DNA of 64,000 nucleotides from Bosea sp. F3-2 (GTDB taxonomy: Bacteria > Pseudomonadota > Alphaproteobacteria > Rhizobiales > Beijerinckiaceae): contig NZ_CP042331.1 of NCBI RefSeq assembly GCF_008253865.1, positions 1,674,001-1,738,000 on the forward strand, in the 5' to 3' direction. Both the position numbers and the translations under genes were made by a program. Positions 46,622 through 56,162 of this stretch are shown here, piece by piece (positions within the stretch are counted from its first letter, which is position 1; each line of letters begins with the position of its first letter). The notes beneath the pieces were generated by a model, which did no database searches, was not told the origin of the DNA, and worked only from the letters and a program-made list of their open reading frames with translations.

Positions 46622-47134
46622 CTATGCTGTCCCATCGATCTCGAAGCAGGACTCGACCTCGACCGTCATGTTCGACGGCAGCGAGACGGCACCGGAGGCC
46701 ATGCGGGCGTGCCGCCCCTTCACCTCGAAGACGGCATGCAGCAGATCGGAGGCTCCGTCGACCACCCTGGGATGCTCGCTGAAGTCGGCCATATAGGCGA
46801 CAAGCCCCGCGACACGAACAACGCGCCTGACCCGGTCGAGATCACCGCTGCAGGCGACCTGCAGATGCGCGAGCAGGTTGAGAGCGCAAAACCTGGCGGC
46901 CTCATAGCCTTCCGACACGCTGCGCTCAGCGCCGAGCTTGCCGGCGAAGAGCAGTTCCCCGTCGCGGCGCGGCCCCTGCCCAGCGATGAAGACGAGATTG
47001 CCGCCGGTGACGACGAAGGGCACATAGCTGCCGCGCGGCGAACACGGCGCCGGCAGCGCGCCGAGGCCGAGCGCCGCGAGCCGGCCGGCGACCCGCCCGG
47101 TCGACGGCGTGACCCGATCCCGAACGGACGCCAT
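46622..47134 (-). CDS. RidA/YjgF-family protein
   Basis: A 170-residue RidA-like protein, with YVPFVVTGGNLVFIAGQGPRR and the C-terminal MTVEVESCFEIDG. RidA proteins hydrolyse reactive enamine/imine intermediates made by PLP enzymes. The group with a ~150-residue body and this N-terminus (DRVTPSTGRVAGRLAALGL) differs from the canonical 130-residue RidA. The ATG abuts the stop of the DUF4392 gene (no spacer), and the PLP enzyme at 48243 is close by, so intermediate clean-up is a likely role. Confidence 0.87.
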   Translation of the reverse strand: MASVRDRVTPSTGRVAGRLAALGLGALPAPCSPRGSYVPFVVTGGNLVFIAGQGPRRDGELLFAGKLGAERSVSEGYEAARFCALNLLAHLQVACSGDLDRVRRVVRVAGLVAYMADFSEHPRVVDGASDLLHAVFEVKGRHARMASGAVSLPSNMTVEVESCFEIDGTA

Positions 47135-48202
47135 CTATTTCACCTGCCGCCAGTCGCCACGGTCGCCCTTCCAGTTGACCGAATGGCCGAGCGCCCTGAG
47201 AACCGAGGAGCGCAGCGTGCGAACGAGCCCCTCCCATTCGCGAGCCGAGATACCGTCGACAGCCGGCTCCGGCGCCATGAACATGCCGTCGACACCACCG
47301 CCCGACACGCATTGCTCGATGCAACGCACCTCCAGCTCGGGCTCGTGGAAGACGGCCTCGTTGCCGAGCAGCGCGGCCAGCGCCGCGATGATGCCGGTCG
47401 CGCCCCAATTCGAGACATTGGCGACGACGAGATGGCTGGCGGCGGTCGCAGCCGCGACGCCGCCGCGGCCGGGAATGCCGCAATCCGCCGCCTTGGGCGA
47501 AAACCGCGGCAGATCCTCGGCGACGACGCCCATACCGAGCTCGTTGCCACCGTCGCCAATGCCGATGAAGGGCAAGCCGAGCTCCTTGCCGGTGCGGAAC
47601 AGATAGTCGAGGTCGCCGACCATGCCGTCGAGCGGGCGCCCTCCCAAGCCGTGATAGAGCCCCTTGGCATTGGCGCCGGGCCGCTCGATCGCCACCAGCA
47701 GGCTGGGCCGCGTCCGCGCCAGCAGATCGTCGCTGACAGCACGGGCGCCCTCGGCATCCTTCGGCACCGTGCGGATATAGACCGGGCGCAGGAACGCGAT
47801 CGGCTCGATCACGCCCGAGCTCGGGAACGGCATGGGCGAGAGGCCGGCGCCGAGGCAGGTCTGGCGCATCATCGCCTCCCAGTCCTCGTCGACGACGATG
47901 ACGCTCTCGACGCCAAGACCGAGGAAGAGCGCCCGCGCCAGGAGCGCCGCGCCGACCGGCCCGTCGGTCTCCGGCACGCCTCCTCCCTCCGGGAAGCCGG
48001 TGGCGATCAGGACCGGCCCGCCCTTCGCCTTGACGGCGCGCACGATGATCTCCGCTGCGCCCATGCAGATCGGGCCGGGCTGGCGCCGTTCGAGGGCCTC
48101 GCGGATCTTGTCGATTAGCCCGACCCCGGTCAGGTCGATCGTCATGAAGCGATCGATCGTGGCGGCCACGCGATCATAGAGCGGGTTGTCTTGCGAGAGC
48201 AT
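47135..48202 (-). CDS. DUF4392 glutamate cyclase-domain protein
   Basis: A 355-residue protein of the DUF4392 (glutamate cyclase domain-containing) family. Marks are PVLIATGFPEGGGVPETDGPVGA, RPGANAKGLYHGLGG and FIGIGDGGNELGMGVV. In animal D-glutamate cyclase this domain is fused behind a DUF1445 domain. Here the two are separate genes in one island, which supports a two-subunit or two-step cyclase. The ATG at 48202 gives the family N-terminus; longer in-frame starts overlap the dehydratase gene. Confidence 0.83.
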   Translation of the reverse strand: MLSQDNPLYDRVAATIDRFMTIDLTGVGLIDKIREALERRQPGPICMGAAEIIVRAVKAKGGPVLIATGFPEGGGVPETDGPVGAALLARALFLGLGVESVIVVDEDWEAMMRQTCLGAGLSPMPFPSSGVIEPIAFLRPVYIRTVPKDAEGARAVSDDLLARTRPSLLVAIERPGANAKGLYHGLGGRPLDGMVGDLDYLFRTGKELGLPFIGIGDGGNELGMGVVAEDLPRFSPKAADCGIPGRGGVAAATAASHLVVANVSNWGATGIIAALAALLGNEAVFHEPELEVRCIEQCVSGGGVDGMFMAPEPAVDGISAREWEGLVRTLRSSVLRALGHSVNWKGDRGDWRQVK

Positions 48203-48242
48203 CGCGCGGCGCCTCCTTCTCGGAAAGTTTGTGAATTCGCTT

Positions 48243-49259
48243 TCATCCGGCGATACAGGCGGCGAACTTGTCGTGATCGACATTGCCGCCGCTGAGGACG
48301 AGCGCGACCGCATTGCCGGCCACATCGAGCTTGCCGGCCAGCGCCGCAGCCAACGGCGCGACGCCACCCGGCTCGACCACCAGCTTGAGCAGGTCATAGG
48401 CGACGCGCATGGCTTGCTTGACCTCGGCATCCGTTACGACCAAAGCGCCGGCGAGCAGTGCCTGGTTGACGGGAAAGGTCAGCTCGCCCGGCATCGCGAC
48501 CTGGAGTGCGTCGCACAGGCTCTTGGCTTCCGCCTTGTTGCCTTCGCGCCGACCGGAGGCGAGCGAGCGCGCCGTATCGTCGAAGCCCTCCGGTTCGACG
48601 CAATAGACGCGAGTCTGTGGCGAGGCGCCCTGCACCGCCACCGCGCAGCCGGCCGCAAGACCACCGCCGCTGCAGCTCACGGCGAGCATATCGAGTTCGA
48701 CGCCACGCTCACGCGCCTGCTCCGCGATCTCCAAAGCAACCGTGCCCTGCCCTGCCATGATGTCGGGATCGTCATATGGCGGGATGATGATGGCGCCGGT
48801 GGCTGCCGCGATCTCGGCGCCGATCGTCTCGCGCACCTCGGTGGCGCGGTCGTAGAGGCGCACGATGCCGCCGAAGCGCTGGGCGCCTTCGATTTTGGCG
48901 CGCGGCGCGTCCGACGGCATCAGGATCGTGGCCTTGATGCCGTGGCGTGCGGCGACGGCGGAGATCGCCAGCGCGTGGTTTCCGGACGACCAGGCGACGA
49001 TGCCGCCCTTCCGTTCGTCGGCCGTCATCCGCGAGACGCGATTGAGGGCGCCGCGAAACTTGAAGGATCCAGTGACTTGAAGTGTCTCGGCCTTCAGCAG
49101 AACCCTGGCGGACAAAAGCCGGTCAAGCTCATCGTTGACGATAATCGGTGTCCTGATGGCGTGCCTGGAAATGCGCCCTGAAGCTGAAGCAACGTCAGAG
49201 TAACTGATAGAAAACCTGCTGTTTGCCGCAATTTCTGTAAGGTTGCGTTCCGAAGACAT
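48243..49259 (-). CDS. Fold-type II PLP enzyme (threonine/serine dehydratase or racemase type)
   Basis: A 338-residue enzyme of the threonine dehydratase/serine racemase group. The PLP lysine is in VTGSFKFRGALN, the phosphate-binding loop in SCSGGGLAAG, and NHALAISAVAARHGI and VLSGGNVD are typical. Members deaminate serine, threonine or hydroxy-amino acids, or racemise serine, aspartate or glutamate. In an island with D-glutamate cyclase-type genes a racemase or a hydroxy-glutamate dehydratase role is conceivable but not shown. It is the first gene of the run 49.3-46.6 kb. Confidence 0.87.
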   Translation of the reverse strand: MSSERNLTEIAANSRFSISYSDVASASGRISRHAIRTPIIVNDELDRLLSARVLLKAETLQVTGSFKFRGALNRVSRMTADERKGGIVAWSSGNHALAISAVAARHGIKATILMPSDAPRAKIEGAQRFGGIVRLYDRATEVRETIGAEIAAATGAIIIPPYDDPDIMAGQGTVALEIAEQARERGVELDMLAVSCSGGGLAAGCAVAVQGASPQTRVYCVEPEGFDDTARSLASGRREGNKAEAKSLCDALQVAMPGELTFPVNQALLAGALVVTDAEVKQAMRVAYDLLKLVVEPGGVAPLAAALAGKLDVAGNAVALVLSGGNVDHDKFAACIAG

Positions 49260-49540
49260 AGATCAAATCCCCATCGACTTGATCTGCAACGCTAATCAAA
49301 ACGACTATACGGTCAAATTCTCAACCGCGATTGAGCTGGATAAGGCCTGCTTATGCATTTTTTGGCCCACCTTCCCAACGAGCCCAATAGCGCTAGCGGC
49401 GAGCGAGGCCTGAAGCAAAATCTGGCTTGGAAGACGCCCGCGCACGACCACCCTGACCAACTATTTTTTCGGACGTGGCGCACCGCCTTCCAAACCGCCC
49501 ATAGCACCGCCGGAATGGCTGCTATGACCAGTTGTTTAGC

Positions 49541-49815
49541 GCGATGAGGATCAAGACCGAATTCAATGAGACCCTCCAAGCAAACCTTGACCAACCCGAT
49601 AGTGTAGTAGGTGATCGCGATGACGGAGAGGTCCTCGACAGCTTGCTGGATATCGGGGCTGCGCTTCCTCCGTCTATCGACCTCACCCCTCTGGCGTTGG
49701 CTTCGCGCGGAGCGACCGGCGCCGATGTCGAGGCTCTCGTTCGTCGCGCGAAGGGCACTGCTCGGCGCGCCAGGCGCGATTTCACGCTGGAAGATGTGTT
49801 GACGGCGATAGCTGC
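49541..49815 (+). pseudogene. C-terminal fragment of an AAA+ ATPase/protease-type gene
   Basis: The frame contains IDLTPLALASRGATGADVEALVRRAKGTARR followed by FTLEDVLTAIA, which is the lid domain of FtsH/VCP-like AAA+ ATPases. The Walker motifs that should precede it are missing. The fragment runs into the tniB remnant in another frame near 49815. An open frame begins at 49532 but its first ~25 residues are not conserved. Confidence 0.6.
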
Positions 49816-50244
49816 GAGCGCGCCGAGGTCCGCAGGCGCAGCCAGTTCATCCACTTGCGCTCGCTGAGCCTGCCCGGCGACATCGCGATGGTGTTCGCTG
49901 CGCTGCAGGACATCGCATCGGTGACCGGCTTGAGCTTCGCAGCCGACATCAAAAACCATGTCGTGCCCCGCCTGATTCATGCCGGGCTCTACGAACTCGG
50001 CTCGACGCTGCAGTTGGCCCATGAGGCAATCGGCGAAGCGATTTCGGCTGGGGCTCAGGAGATGACCATCCAGCACTTCGCACGCGCCTACCGCGCTCGC
50101 AGCGGATGCGCCGACAGCGTGAACCCCTTCATCGTCCCCCGGTGGGAGACACTCGACTGCACGTTGGTCCTCAGGAAAACCCAGGCCGAAGCAGAGGCAG
50201 CAAGCCACGCGGTCGATCTCAGGAATGCAAGGAAACTGCGATGA
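49816..50244 (+). pseudogene. tniB: tniB remnant (transposon AAA+ ATPase, C-terminal part)
   Basis: Reads RRRSQFIHLRSLSLPGDIAMVF, then VTGLSFAADIKNHVVPRLIHAGLYELGSTLQLAHEAIGEAI (positions ~49920-50040) and ITIQHFARAYRA-like text, ending in LRNARKLR. This matches the distal part of TniB/TnsC-type regulators of Tn5053/Tn7-like transposons. The ATP-binding core with Walker motifs is absent, so target selection by this protein is lost. It is followed directly by tniQ, the usual gene order. Family call rests on context and the C-terminal pattern, and is moderate. Confidence 0.55.
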
Positions 50245-52030
50245 GGCTTTAGCCCGAGCCGAGCACCCTTTCGCGTATTTCCGCGGCCACGCCTTCAACA
50301 CCCAGGACCGTGACGCTGAAGGTTCGCGGGCATGCATCCAGTGCCTCCTCGACGATCACGCGGCCGACCCTAGAGGCGCCTGCATCTGCTTTCGCGGCGA
50401 GTGGAGGATCTCGTGCCTACGCACCTGCGAAGTCCACAACGCACCGATCGTCAGCTTGCCAAAGGCCGACCGGCTGTTGAAATGGGACTTCGCTGCGCGC
50501 GTCCTCGCGCAGAGGAACGCGTTGATCGTTCCATCGCCGCGGCGCGCTCCTTCGGGCTTTGAAACCTACGTCCGCTCGCGCGTGCACGGAGTGTCCCAGG
50601 AACCTAACTGGCTCGATGCTTTCCCTGTGCGAGCAGCGATCGCGAGCTGCAACGCAATCGGTGCAACGGCCGCATTCGGTGGCAAGCATAATCGCAACCT
50701 GCTGACCGATGACCAGTGGTGGGAGGCCAGCGGCAAGGGATTTGAGATCGCATCCGCTGGCCCCGACGCCATCGCAGCATTCCTGAGGGATCACCAGGTG
50801 CCGACTTACGGCTCGCTGCACCTGTGGCTTTGCAGCGTCAAAGCCAGCGACCCCATCTACGATCCCTTTCGAGAGATCTTGACGCGTCACTTCGTGGACA
50901 CAGTCGCCTTCAACCCGAATGCTAGGATGTTTGGGAAGCCGCTTCCCGCCCGAGAGATTCACTCCGTCGTGTCGGCCGCCCAAGAATTCGGGATCTTTCG
51001 CAAATTCATTCGCCGCATAGTGCTCGCCAGGCTGCCCGAAGCCGAGATGGAACAGGATAAGACTGACGGCGAACTGACGTTCAAGGCAGCCGACTTCGGT
51101 GACGAATTCCGCAGGCTCGCATCAGCCCTGCTGGTGCGAGACCTCCCCCCTTATGCCGGCTGCAAGCCGAGGACCGCGCAAACCTTGGTCAGAAAAGGCT
51201 TCATCAAGCCGATCCTGGCCCCCAACGGCGATCGGCCCGGCATTCTGCGTTTCGCGCGCGAGGACGTCGATGCGTTCCTTGGACGACTGTCTGCTCGCGC
51301 CGAGATCGTGCCGGAAGCACCTGAGGGCGCGCTTCCCATTGCGCTCTCGCCAGCGAATATCCCATGCACCGTCGAGGTTGTGATCAACCTCATTCTGGCC
51401 GGGGAACTGTCCTGGCTGGGCCGCCTCGAAAGCGTCCATGGTTTCGACGGACTCCTCGTCGATGCCAGCGAGGTCCGCAAGAAGGCCCTCGGCCCTGCGC
51501 CCGGAGCTCTAACCTTCCATCAGGCTTTCCATATCATGGGCGTGGGCGGCGGTGCGTTTCATCGGCTCGTCCGGGCGGGGGTGGTCGAATTGCTGCCGAT
51601 CACCCAGCCAGGCAACCGCCCGGCGACACCGTACATCGCTTTCGACGAAGTCGTCAGGTTCCGAAAGAAATATGTCTCCCTCCCCGATGTCAGCAAGCTG
51701 CTCTCCATCAATTACCGCCACATCAAGCCAGCGCTGGACGCGGCCGGGATCCATGCCCTGGACCTCGGACTCGTGCCCCTCGGGCTGTACGAGCGCGAGC
51801 ATGTCGCGCGCGTATTTCCGTCTATCATGGAGCACATCGGTAGCCCCGAAATCCTCCCACGGACGCCGCGTACCAGGGCGTGGCTCGGAACCTCGCAGCC
51901 AAAAGGCGGCAAGCCTTCCGCTCAGCGCAAGAGGAATTCGGCGATCTCAGCAACCGGAAAAGGGGTTCGGGTAAACCCTCGGGTTAGAATGCGTCGGGCG
52001 CCGAGCGACAACCGCCGCCCCCGACCATGA
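50225..52030 (+). CDS. tniQ: TniQ-family transposon targeting protein
   Basis: A 601-residue protein. The zinc-finger region characteristic of TniQ/TnsD is at about residues 36-75: RACIQCLLDD, then ACICFRGEWRISCLRTCEVHNAP, giving CxxC and a later C-x4-H pair. Several helix-turn-helix-like segments follow (residues ~280-520). TniQ proteins recognise the insertion site and link it to the transposase complex. The N-terminal ~100 residues normally seen before the zinc finger are missing or altered; an alternative ATG at 50242 reads MRL then a TAG stop. It overlaps the tniB end by 20 bp and lies 218 bp inside the right-end repeats. Confidence 0.7.
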   Translation: MQGNCDEALARAEHPFAYFRGHAFNTQDRDAEGSRACIQCLLDDHAADPRGACICFRGEWRISCLRTCEVHNAPIVSLPKADRLLKWDFAARVLAQRNALIVPSPRRAPSGFETYVRSRVHGVSQEPNWLDAFPVRAAIASCNAIGATAAFGGKHNRNLLTDDQWWEASGKGFEIASAGPDAIAAFLRDHQVPTYGSLHLWLCSVKASDPIYDPFREILTRHFVDTVAFNPNARMFGKPLPAREIHSVVSAAQEFGIFRKFIRRIVLARLPEAEMEQDKTDGELTFKAADFGDEFRRLASALLVRDLPPYAGCKPRTAQTLVRKGFIKPILAPNGDRPGILRFAREDVDAFLGRLSARAEIVPEAPEGALPIALSPANIPCTVEVVINLILAGELSWLGRLESVHGFDGLLVDASEVRKKALGPAPGALTFHQAFHIMGVGGGAFHRLVRAGVVELLPITQPGNRPATPYIAFDEVVRFRKKYVSLPDVSKLLSINYRHIKPALDAAGIHALDLGLVPLGLYEREHVARVFPSIMEHIGSPEILPRTPRTRAWLGTSQPKGGKPSAQRKRNSAISATGKGVRVNPRVRMRRAPSDNRRPRP

Positions 52031-52128
52031 GTTTGCGGCGTTCGACCTAATCTTGGTCAACGCCGATAGCCTGCTCGGATCGCGGCGGACTCAATCGCAG
52101 ATCTAAAAATTCTTCCGCTAGCGAAACC

Positions 52129-52168
52129 GTAATCGGCCCCGGGCAACGCCTTGCTCGGGGCCGATTAC
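52129..52168. terminator. Hairpin with 13-bp perfect arms
   Basis: GTAATCGGCCCCG and CGGGGCCGATTAC flank a 14-base loop. It lies 99 bp after tniQ, and no T-run follows directly (GTTGTG), so it is a possible terminator or structural element at the transposon end. Confidence 0.5.
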
Positions 52169-52247
52169 GTTGTGCTTCCGCGCGACGATTCTCGCCCCGT
52201 TTCAAACCAGTTTTGCCAGTCTGGAGCCCCATTTTCGAACTGAGAAT

Positions 52248-52342
52248 GCCGACAGAGTATGGCCTCAAATGCCGACAGACCTCCTGCAACGTCAAAATTT
52301 GACACTAACAATATCAATGACTTACAATAGCTCTTGCCGACA
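52248..52342 (-). repeat. Right-end array of three TGTCGGC repeats (inverted)
   Basis: GCCGACA occurs at 52248-52254, 52271-52277 and 52336-52342; on the minus strand these read TGTCGGC, the outermost as TTTGTCGGCAAG. The spacings are 23 and 65 bp, unlike the 21/23 of the left end. The first two copies share AATGCCGACAGA. An asymmetric arrangement of end repeats is typical of Tn7-like elements. Confidence 0.65.
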
Positions 52343-52483
52343 AACTATGCGTTCCGCACATCCCTGACGGGTGATGACACCGAACGGGATGCTCCCCCCA
52401 TGCTCCGGCCTCCCTGGCGGCCGGGACGCCCTTCCAAACCAGCGCCATGGCGAACCGGCCGCCCACGCGCTAGCTTCACGGGC

Positions 52484-53929
52484 ATGTGGGGGATTCTCCA
52501 AGCCTACTGGCCGCATATCCTCGCCGCCATCTCCATCGTGATGGCGGCCATCGCCAGTGCGCATGCGGTGATGACGAAGGACGAAGTGCGCGCCGCCATC
52601 GGCTGGACCGGCGTCATCATCCTTTCGCCAATCGTCGGCCCCCTCCTCTACGCCATCGCCGGCGTGAACCGGATCCGGCGCGCCACGATCCTGGCGCAAC
52701 GGCCCGGTCATGGCCGACCTGCGACGCGCTTCCACGCCAGCGCCAAGGCGGTCGGGGCACGGTTCGGGCAACGCTTCGCCGCGCTCAAGACGCTGGGCGA
52801 TCGCGTCGCCCGCCACCCTCTGACCACCGGCAACAGCATCGAGACCCTGCGAACCGGCGACGAAGCCTACAGCGCCATGCTTACCGCCATCACGGCGGCC
52901 GAGCGCAGCATCATCCTCGAAAGCTACATCTTCGACCGCGACCCGATCGGCCTGCGCATCGCCGATGCATTGATCGCCGCGCATCGGCGCGGGGTCGCGG
53001 TGCGGGTTCTGATCGACGCGGTCGGCGCCCGCTATTCGGTGCCCAGCATCGCCGGCCATCTGCGCGAGGGCGGCGTCGCGGTCGACGTGTTCAACGGCAA
53101 CATCATCATGGGCCTCAGGCTGCCCTACGCCAATCTGCGGACGCACCGAAAGATCATCGTCGTCGACGGAACGGTGGCCTTCATGGGCGGCATGAACATC
53201 CGCCAAGGCTTCACCCGCGAATTCGCCGGTGACGCCTATGCCCATGACACGCATTTCCGCCTGACCGGGCCGATCGTCGCCGATCTTTTCACGGTCGCGG
53301 CGGAGGACTGGCGCTTCGCCTCCGGCGAGGCGCTCGAAGGCCCGGCATGGGACATCACCTTGCCTGCCGCCAGCGAGTTCGCTGCGCTCGTGCGGGCCGT
53401 GCCGTCGGGTCCCGACAGCTATCTGGAGACCAATCACAAGCTCTTGATGGGCGCACTTTCGGTCGCGCGGCGCTCCGTCAGGATCATGTCGCCCTATTTC
53501 CTGCCGGATCAGGAACTGATCAGCGCGCTCGTCACGGCGGCGCGGCGCGGCGTCGACATCGACATCATCGTCCCCTCCGTCAACAATCTGGTGCTGGTCG
53601 ACAGGGCAATGACCGCGCAATTCGACCAGATCCTCAAGAATTACTGCCGAATCTGGCGCTCGACCGGCCCGTTCGACCATTCCAAGCTCTTCATTGTCGA
53701 TGACTGCTGGGCCTATGTCGGCTCCTCAAACCTCGATCCGCGCTCGCTCAGGCTGAATTTCGAGATCGATATCGAGGTTCTCGACCATGATTTCGCCGGC
53801 GGAATCGCCGAGCGCGTCGAGGCGGTGATGGCGCAGGCGACGCCGGTCACGCTTGCCGGCCTGCGCGCACGCCCTTATGTCTTGCGTCTGATGGACAGGT
53901 TGATCTGGCTCGGCTCGCCTTATCTTTGA
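52484..53929 (+). CDS. Phospholipase D-superfamily enzyme (cardiolipin synthase-like)
   Basis: A 481-residue protein with two N-terminal membrane segments (HILAAISIVMAAIASAH and VIILSPIVGPLLYAIAG) and two HKD catalytic motifs: His221/Lys223/Asp228 (THRKIIVVDG) and His399/Lys401/Asp406 (DHSKLFIVDD). This fits cardiolipin synthase or a related phosphatidyltransferase at the inner membrane. The ATG at 52484 is preferred; longer in-frame starts reach into the transposon end and would be created by it. The next gene encodes an EEP phosphodiesterase, a pairing that suggests lipid-related work. Confidence 0.88.
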   Translation: MWGILQAYWPHILAAISIVMAAIASAHAVMTKDEVRAAIGWTGVIILSPIVGPLLYAIAGVNRIRRATILAQRPGHGRPATRFHASAKAVGARFGQRFAALKTLGDRVARHPLTTGNSIETLRTGDEAYSAMLTAITAAERSIILESYIFDRDPIGLRIADALIAAHRRGVAVRVLIDAVGARYSVPSIAGHLREGGVAVDVFNGNIIMGLRLPYANLRTHRKIIVVDGTVAFMGGMNIRQGFTREFAGDAYAHDTHFRLTGPIVADLFTVAAEDWRFASGEALEGPAWDITLPAASEFAALVRAVPSGPDSYLETNHKLLMGALSVARRSVRIMSPYFLPDQELISALVTAARRGVDIDIIVPSVNNLVLVDRAMTAQFDQILKNYCRIWRSTGPFDHSKLFIVDDCWAYVGSSNLDPRSLRLNFEIDIEVLDHDFAGGIAERVEAVMAQATPVTLAGLRARPYVLRLMDRLIWLGSPYL

Positions 53930-54017
53930 GCCGGCACGGCCACATCTCTGACGCCATGGATATGCAAAGCTTCGTCCTGTTCGATTCGAGCGGGCCAAAG
54001 CCTCAAACGGCAGAGCG

Positions 54018-55043
54018 ATGCAGAAGAAGAGCCCGAGCCTGCGCGCCAGCATCATCGCCTCGCTCCGCCAGCGGAAGAACCGCGATGAAGCGTCCAGGCA
54101 CGGGCCGGGCGAGCGGGCGGGCGGCACGCTGGTCGCCTCCTACAACGTTCACAAATGCGTCGGCGTCGACGGGCGCTTCGATCCTGGCCGCATCGCGCAG
54201 GTGATCCGCGAGATCGCCCCCGATATCATCGCACTGCAGGAGGCCGACAAGCGCTTCGGCGCCCGCCACGGCCTGCTCGACCTCACCAGGCTGAAGGAGG
54301 AGACGGGTCTCCTCCCCGTTCCCATCGAGAGTGCCAATGCCGCCGCCCATGGCTGGCACGGCAATGTCGTGCTGTTCCGGCAGGGGCTGGTGCGAGACGT
54401 CCATCAGGTCTCGCTGCCCGGGCTCGAACCACGCGGCGCGCTGGTCATCGATCTCGATCTGGAGGGCGGCACGGAGCTGCGCATCGTCGCCGCGCATCTC
54501 GGCCTGCTGCGCCGCTCGCGCTCGCAGCAGACGCGCAGGCTCCTCGATGTGATGAGGGATCGCGACGAGCGTCCCACCCTTCTGCTCGGAGACCTCAACG
54601 AGTGGCGGCTCGGCGACCGCTCGTCGCTGAAGGAGCTCGGTCCGACTTTCGGCACGCTGCCGATGCCCGTGCCGAGCTTTCCGTCGGGCCTGCCGCTGCT
54701 GGCGCTCGACCGAATCATCGCCAACCGCCCGGAGATGCTGTCCGACGTCACGGTCCACGACACGCCGCTGGCGCGTATCGCCTCAGACCATCTGCCGATC
54801 AAGGCCATCCTCGACCCGAGCTTCTCGGGGCTTCCCGTGTCCGCCGCCACGCTTGGAAGCGGCGCAGCTGCGGCTGCCGATGTCATCGGCTTCCGCGATA
54901 GCGTAACGCACTCCATCCCCGAAGACGTCACCCTGCCGCTCTCCGGTCTTCCGGACGGAAGCGAACAGAGCAACCGCGAGCTCGTGCGCAAGGCGGGCGA
55001 CCGGCTGAAGCGCGCCGTCAAACGGACCCTGCGCCGCGCCTGA
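54018..55043 (+). CDS. Endonuclease/exonuclease/phosphatase (EEP) family protein
   Basis: A 341-residue protein with EEP catalytic motifs: Asn in YNVHKCVG, Glu in ALQEAD, LLGDLNEWR and the C-terminal SDHLPI. The fold covers nucleases, inositol phosphatases and sphingomyelinase-like lipid phosphodiesterases. The adjacent phospholipase D-type gene makes a phospholipid phosphodiesterase plausible. No signal peptide is visible. The last ~80 residues (from ILDPSF) are variable and basic. Confidence 0.85.
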   Translation: MQKKSPSLRASIIASLRQRKNRDEASRHGPGERAGGTLVASYNVHKCVGVDGRFDPGRIAQVIREIAPDIIALQEADKRFGARHGLLDLTRLKEETGLLPVPIESANAAAHGWHGNVVLFRQGLVRDVHQVSLPGLEPRGALVIDLDLEGGTELRIVAAHLGLLRRSRSQQTRRLLDVMRDRDERPTLLLGDLNEWRLGDRSSLKELGPTFGTLPMPVPSFPSGLPLLALDRIIANRPEMLSDVTVHDTPLARIASDHLPIKAILDPSFSGLPVSAATLGSGAAAAADVIGFRDSVTHSIPEDVTLPLSGLPDGSEQSNRELVRKAGDRLKRAVKRTLRRA

Positions 55044-55307
55044 CCCACCTCCTTCAAAGCTTTCGCGGTCCTGCGTCGCGGCGCGCATGCGTTCCGGCGC
55101 TGGCGGCCTGCTTTCTGGCTCTGTCAGCGGCCAGATGGCTGGAATCAGATGCCGGATACGCGGCACGGCCCTCGTCCCGGGGGCACTGCTGATGCTGACG
55201 CCGGTCAATCTCCTGCTGCCTGATGGGCTGCACCTGCTGGCGCTGATCTGAAGAAATATCTGGGTCGGGTGCGTGGTTCGTTGATCGGGCTCCGCTGCTT
55301 CACTATC

Positions 55308-55325
55308 CCTCTTGTCGACAAGAGG
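55308..55325. promoter_or_regulatory. GntR operator (palindrome)
   Basis: CCTCTTGTCGACAAGAGG is a perfect 18-bp palindrome just 7 bp upstream of the gntR ATG. The core TTGTCGACAA recurs at 56060-56069 before the epimerase operon. Confidence 0.85.
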
Positions 55326-55332
55326 TGTGCGG

Positions 55333-56043
55333 ATGAAATCGGCCAAGACGATCACAAGCGCAGTGCCCGAGCGCAAACGCGGCTCCGGCGTGAAGCTGGT
55401 CTACGACCTGCTGCGCGACGAGATCCTCGATCTGGTGCTGCCGCCGGGCAGCCCGATCGACGAGGTGCAGCTCGCCGAGCGGTTCGAAATGTCACGCACG
55501 CCCATCCGCGAGGCGCTGGTGCGGCTGGCGGGCGAAGGGCTGATCGTCACCCTGCCCAACCGCTCGACGATGGTGGCGAACCTCGACTTCCTCAACCTGT
55601 CGCCGTTCTTCGATGCGCTCATGCTGATGTACCGGGTGACGACGCAGCTTGCGGCCCAGAACCATCGCCCGGAGGATCTGGAGACGATCCGCGCCCGGCA
55701 AGAGGAGTTTGCGGCGGCGGTCAAGGCGCAGGATGCGCTCGCGATGATCGCGACGAACGCGGCCTTCCACGCCGCCATCGCCGAAGCCGGCCGCAACCCC
55801 TATTTCAACAGCCTCTTCAGCCGCCTGCTCGACGAGGGACGCCGCTTTCTGCGCCTCTACTACCAGTCCTATGATGACCGACTGCCGCAGCAGTTCGTCG
55901 ACGAGCACGAGGACATGATCGCGGCGATAGCAGCACGGGATATGGCGGCAGCCGAGCGTCTCGGCCGCGCCCATGCCGAGCAGATCATCCAGCAGATTCA
56001 GAAGCTTACAGTGGGTGACAAGCGATTGGAGATCGGCCTGTAG
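55333..56043 (+). CDS. GntR/FadR-family transcriptional regulator
   Basis: A 236-residue GntR regulator with winged helix-turn-helix (LAERFEMSRTPIREALVRLAGEGLI, residues ~47-72) and an all-helical FCD ligand domain (ATNAAFHAAIAEAGRNPYF with metal-binding histidines). The ATG at 55333 lies after the palindromic operator; an earlier in-frame TTG lies within the operator and cannot be the start. It should control itself and the DapA-like/epimerase genes, whose promoter carries the same core palindrome. Confidence 0.9.
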   Translation: MKSAKTITSAVPERKRGSGVKLVYDLLRDEILDLVLPPGSPIDEVQLAERFEMSRTPIREALVRLAGEGLIVTLPNRSTMVANLDFLNLSPFFDALMLMYRVTTQLAAQNHRPEDLETIRARQEEFAAAVKAQDALAMIATNAAFHAAIAEAGRNPYFNSLFSRLLDEGRRFLRLYYQSYDDRLPQQFVDEHEDMIAAIAARDMAAAERLGRAHAEQIIQQIQKLTVGDKRLEIGL

Positions 56044-56059
56044 CGTTCCCGACACATTC

Positions 56060-56069
56060 TTGTCGACAA
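56060..56069. promoter_or_regulatory. GntR operator core, second copy
   Basis: TTGTCGACAA, 94 bp upstream of the DapA-like gene, repeats the centre of the perfect palindrome at 55308-55325. It supports joint regulation by the GntR protein. Confidence 0.75.
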
Positions 56070-56162
56070 ATAATATGCAACATGCAATAAGAGCGCCGAG
56101 GAGAGGCTCGCCGCTGCGCGGCACGGCGCTCTTCCAACCCACAAAACCAGCAGGAGAGCGCG

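Noticed and set aside
49313..49594. Minus-strand 93-codon frame between the PLP enzyme and the AAA+ fragment
   Set aside because: No family resemblance and poor codon pattern; treated as non-coding.
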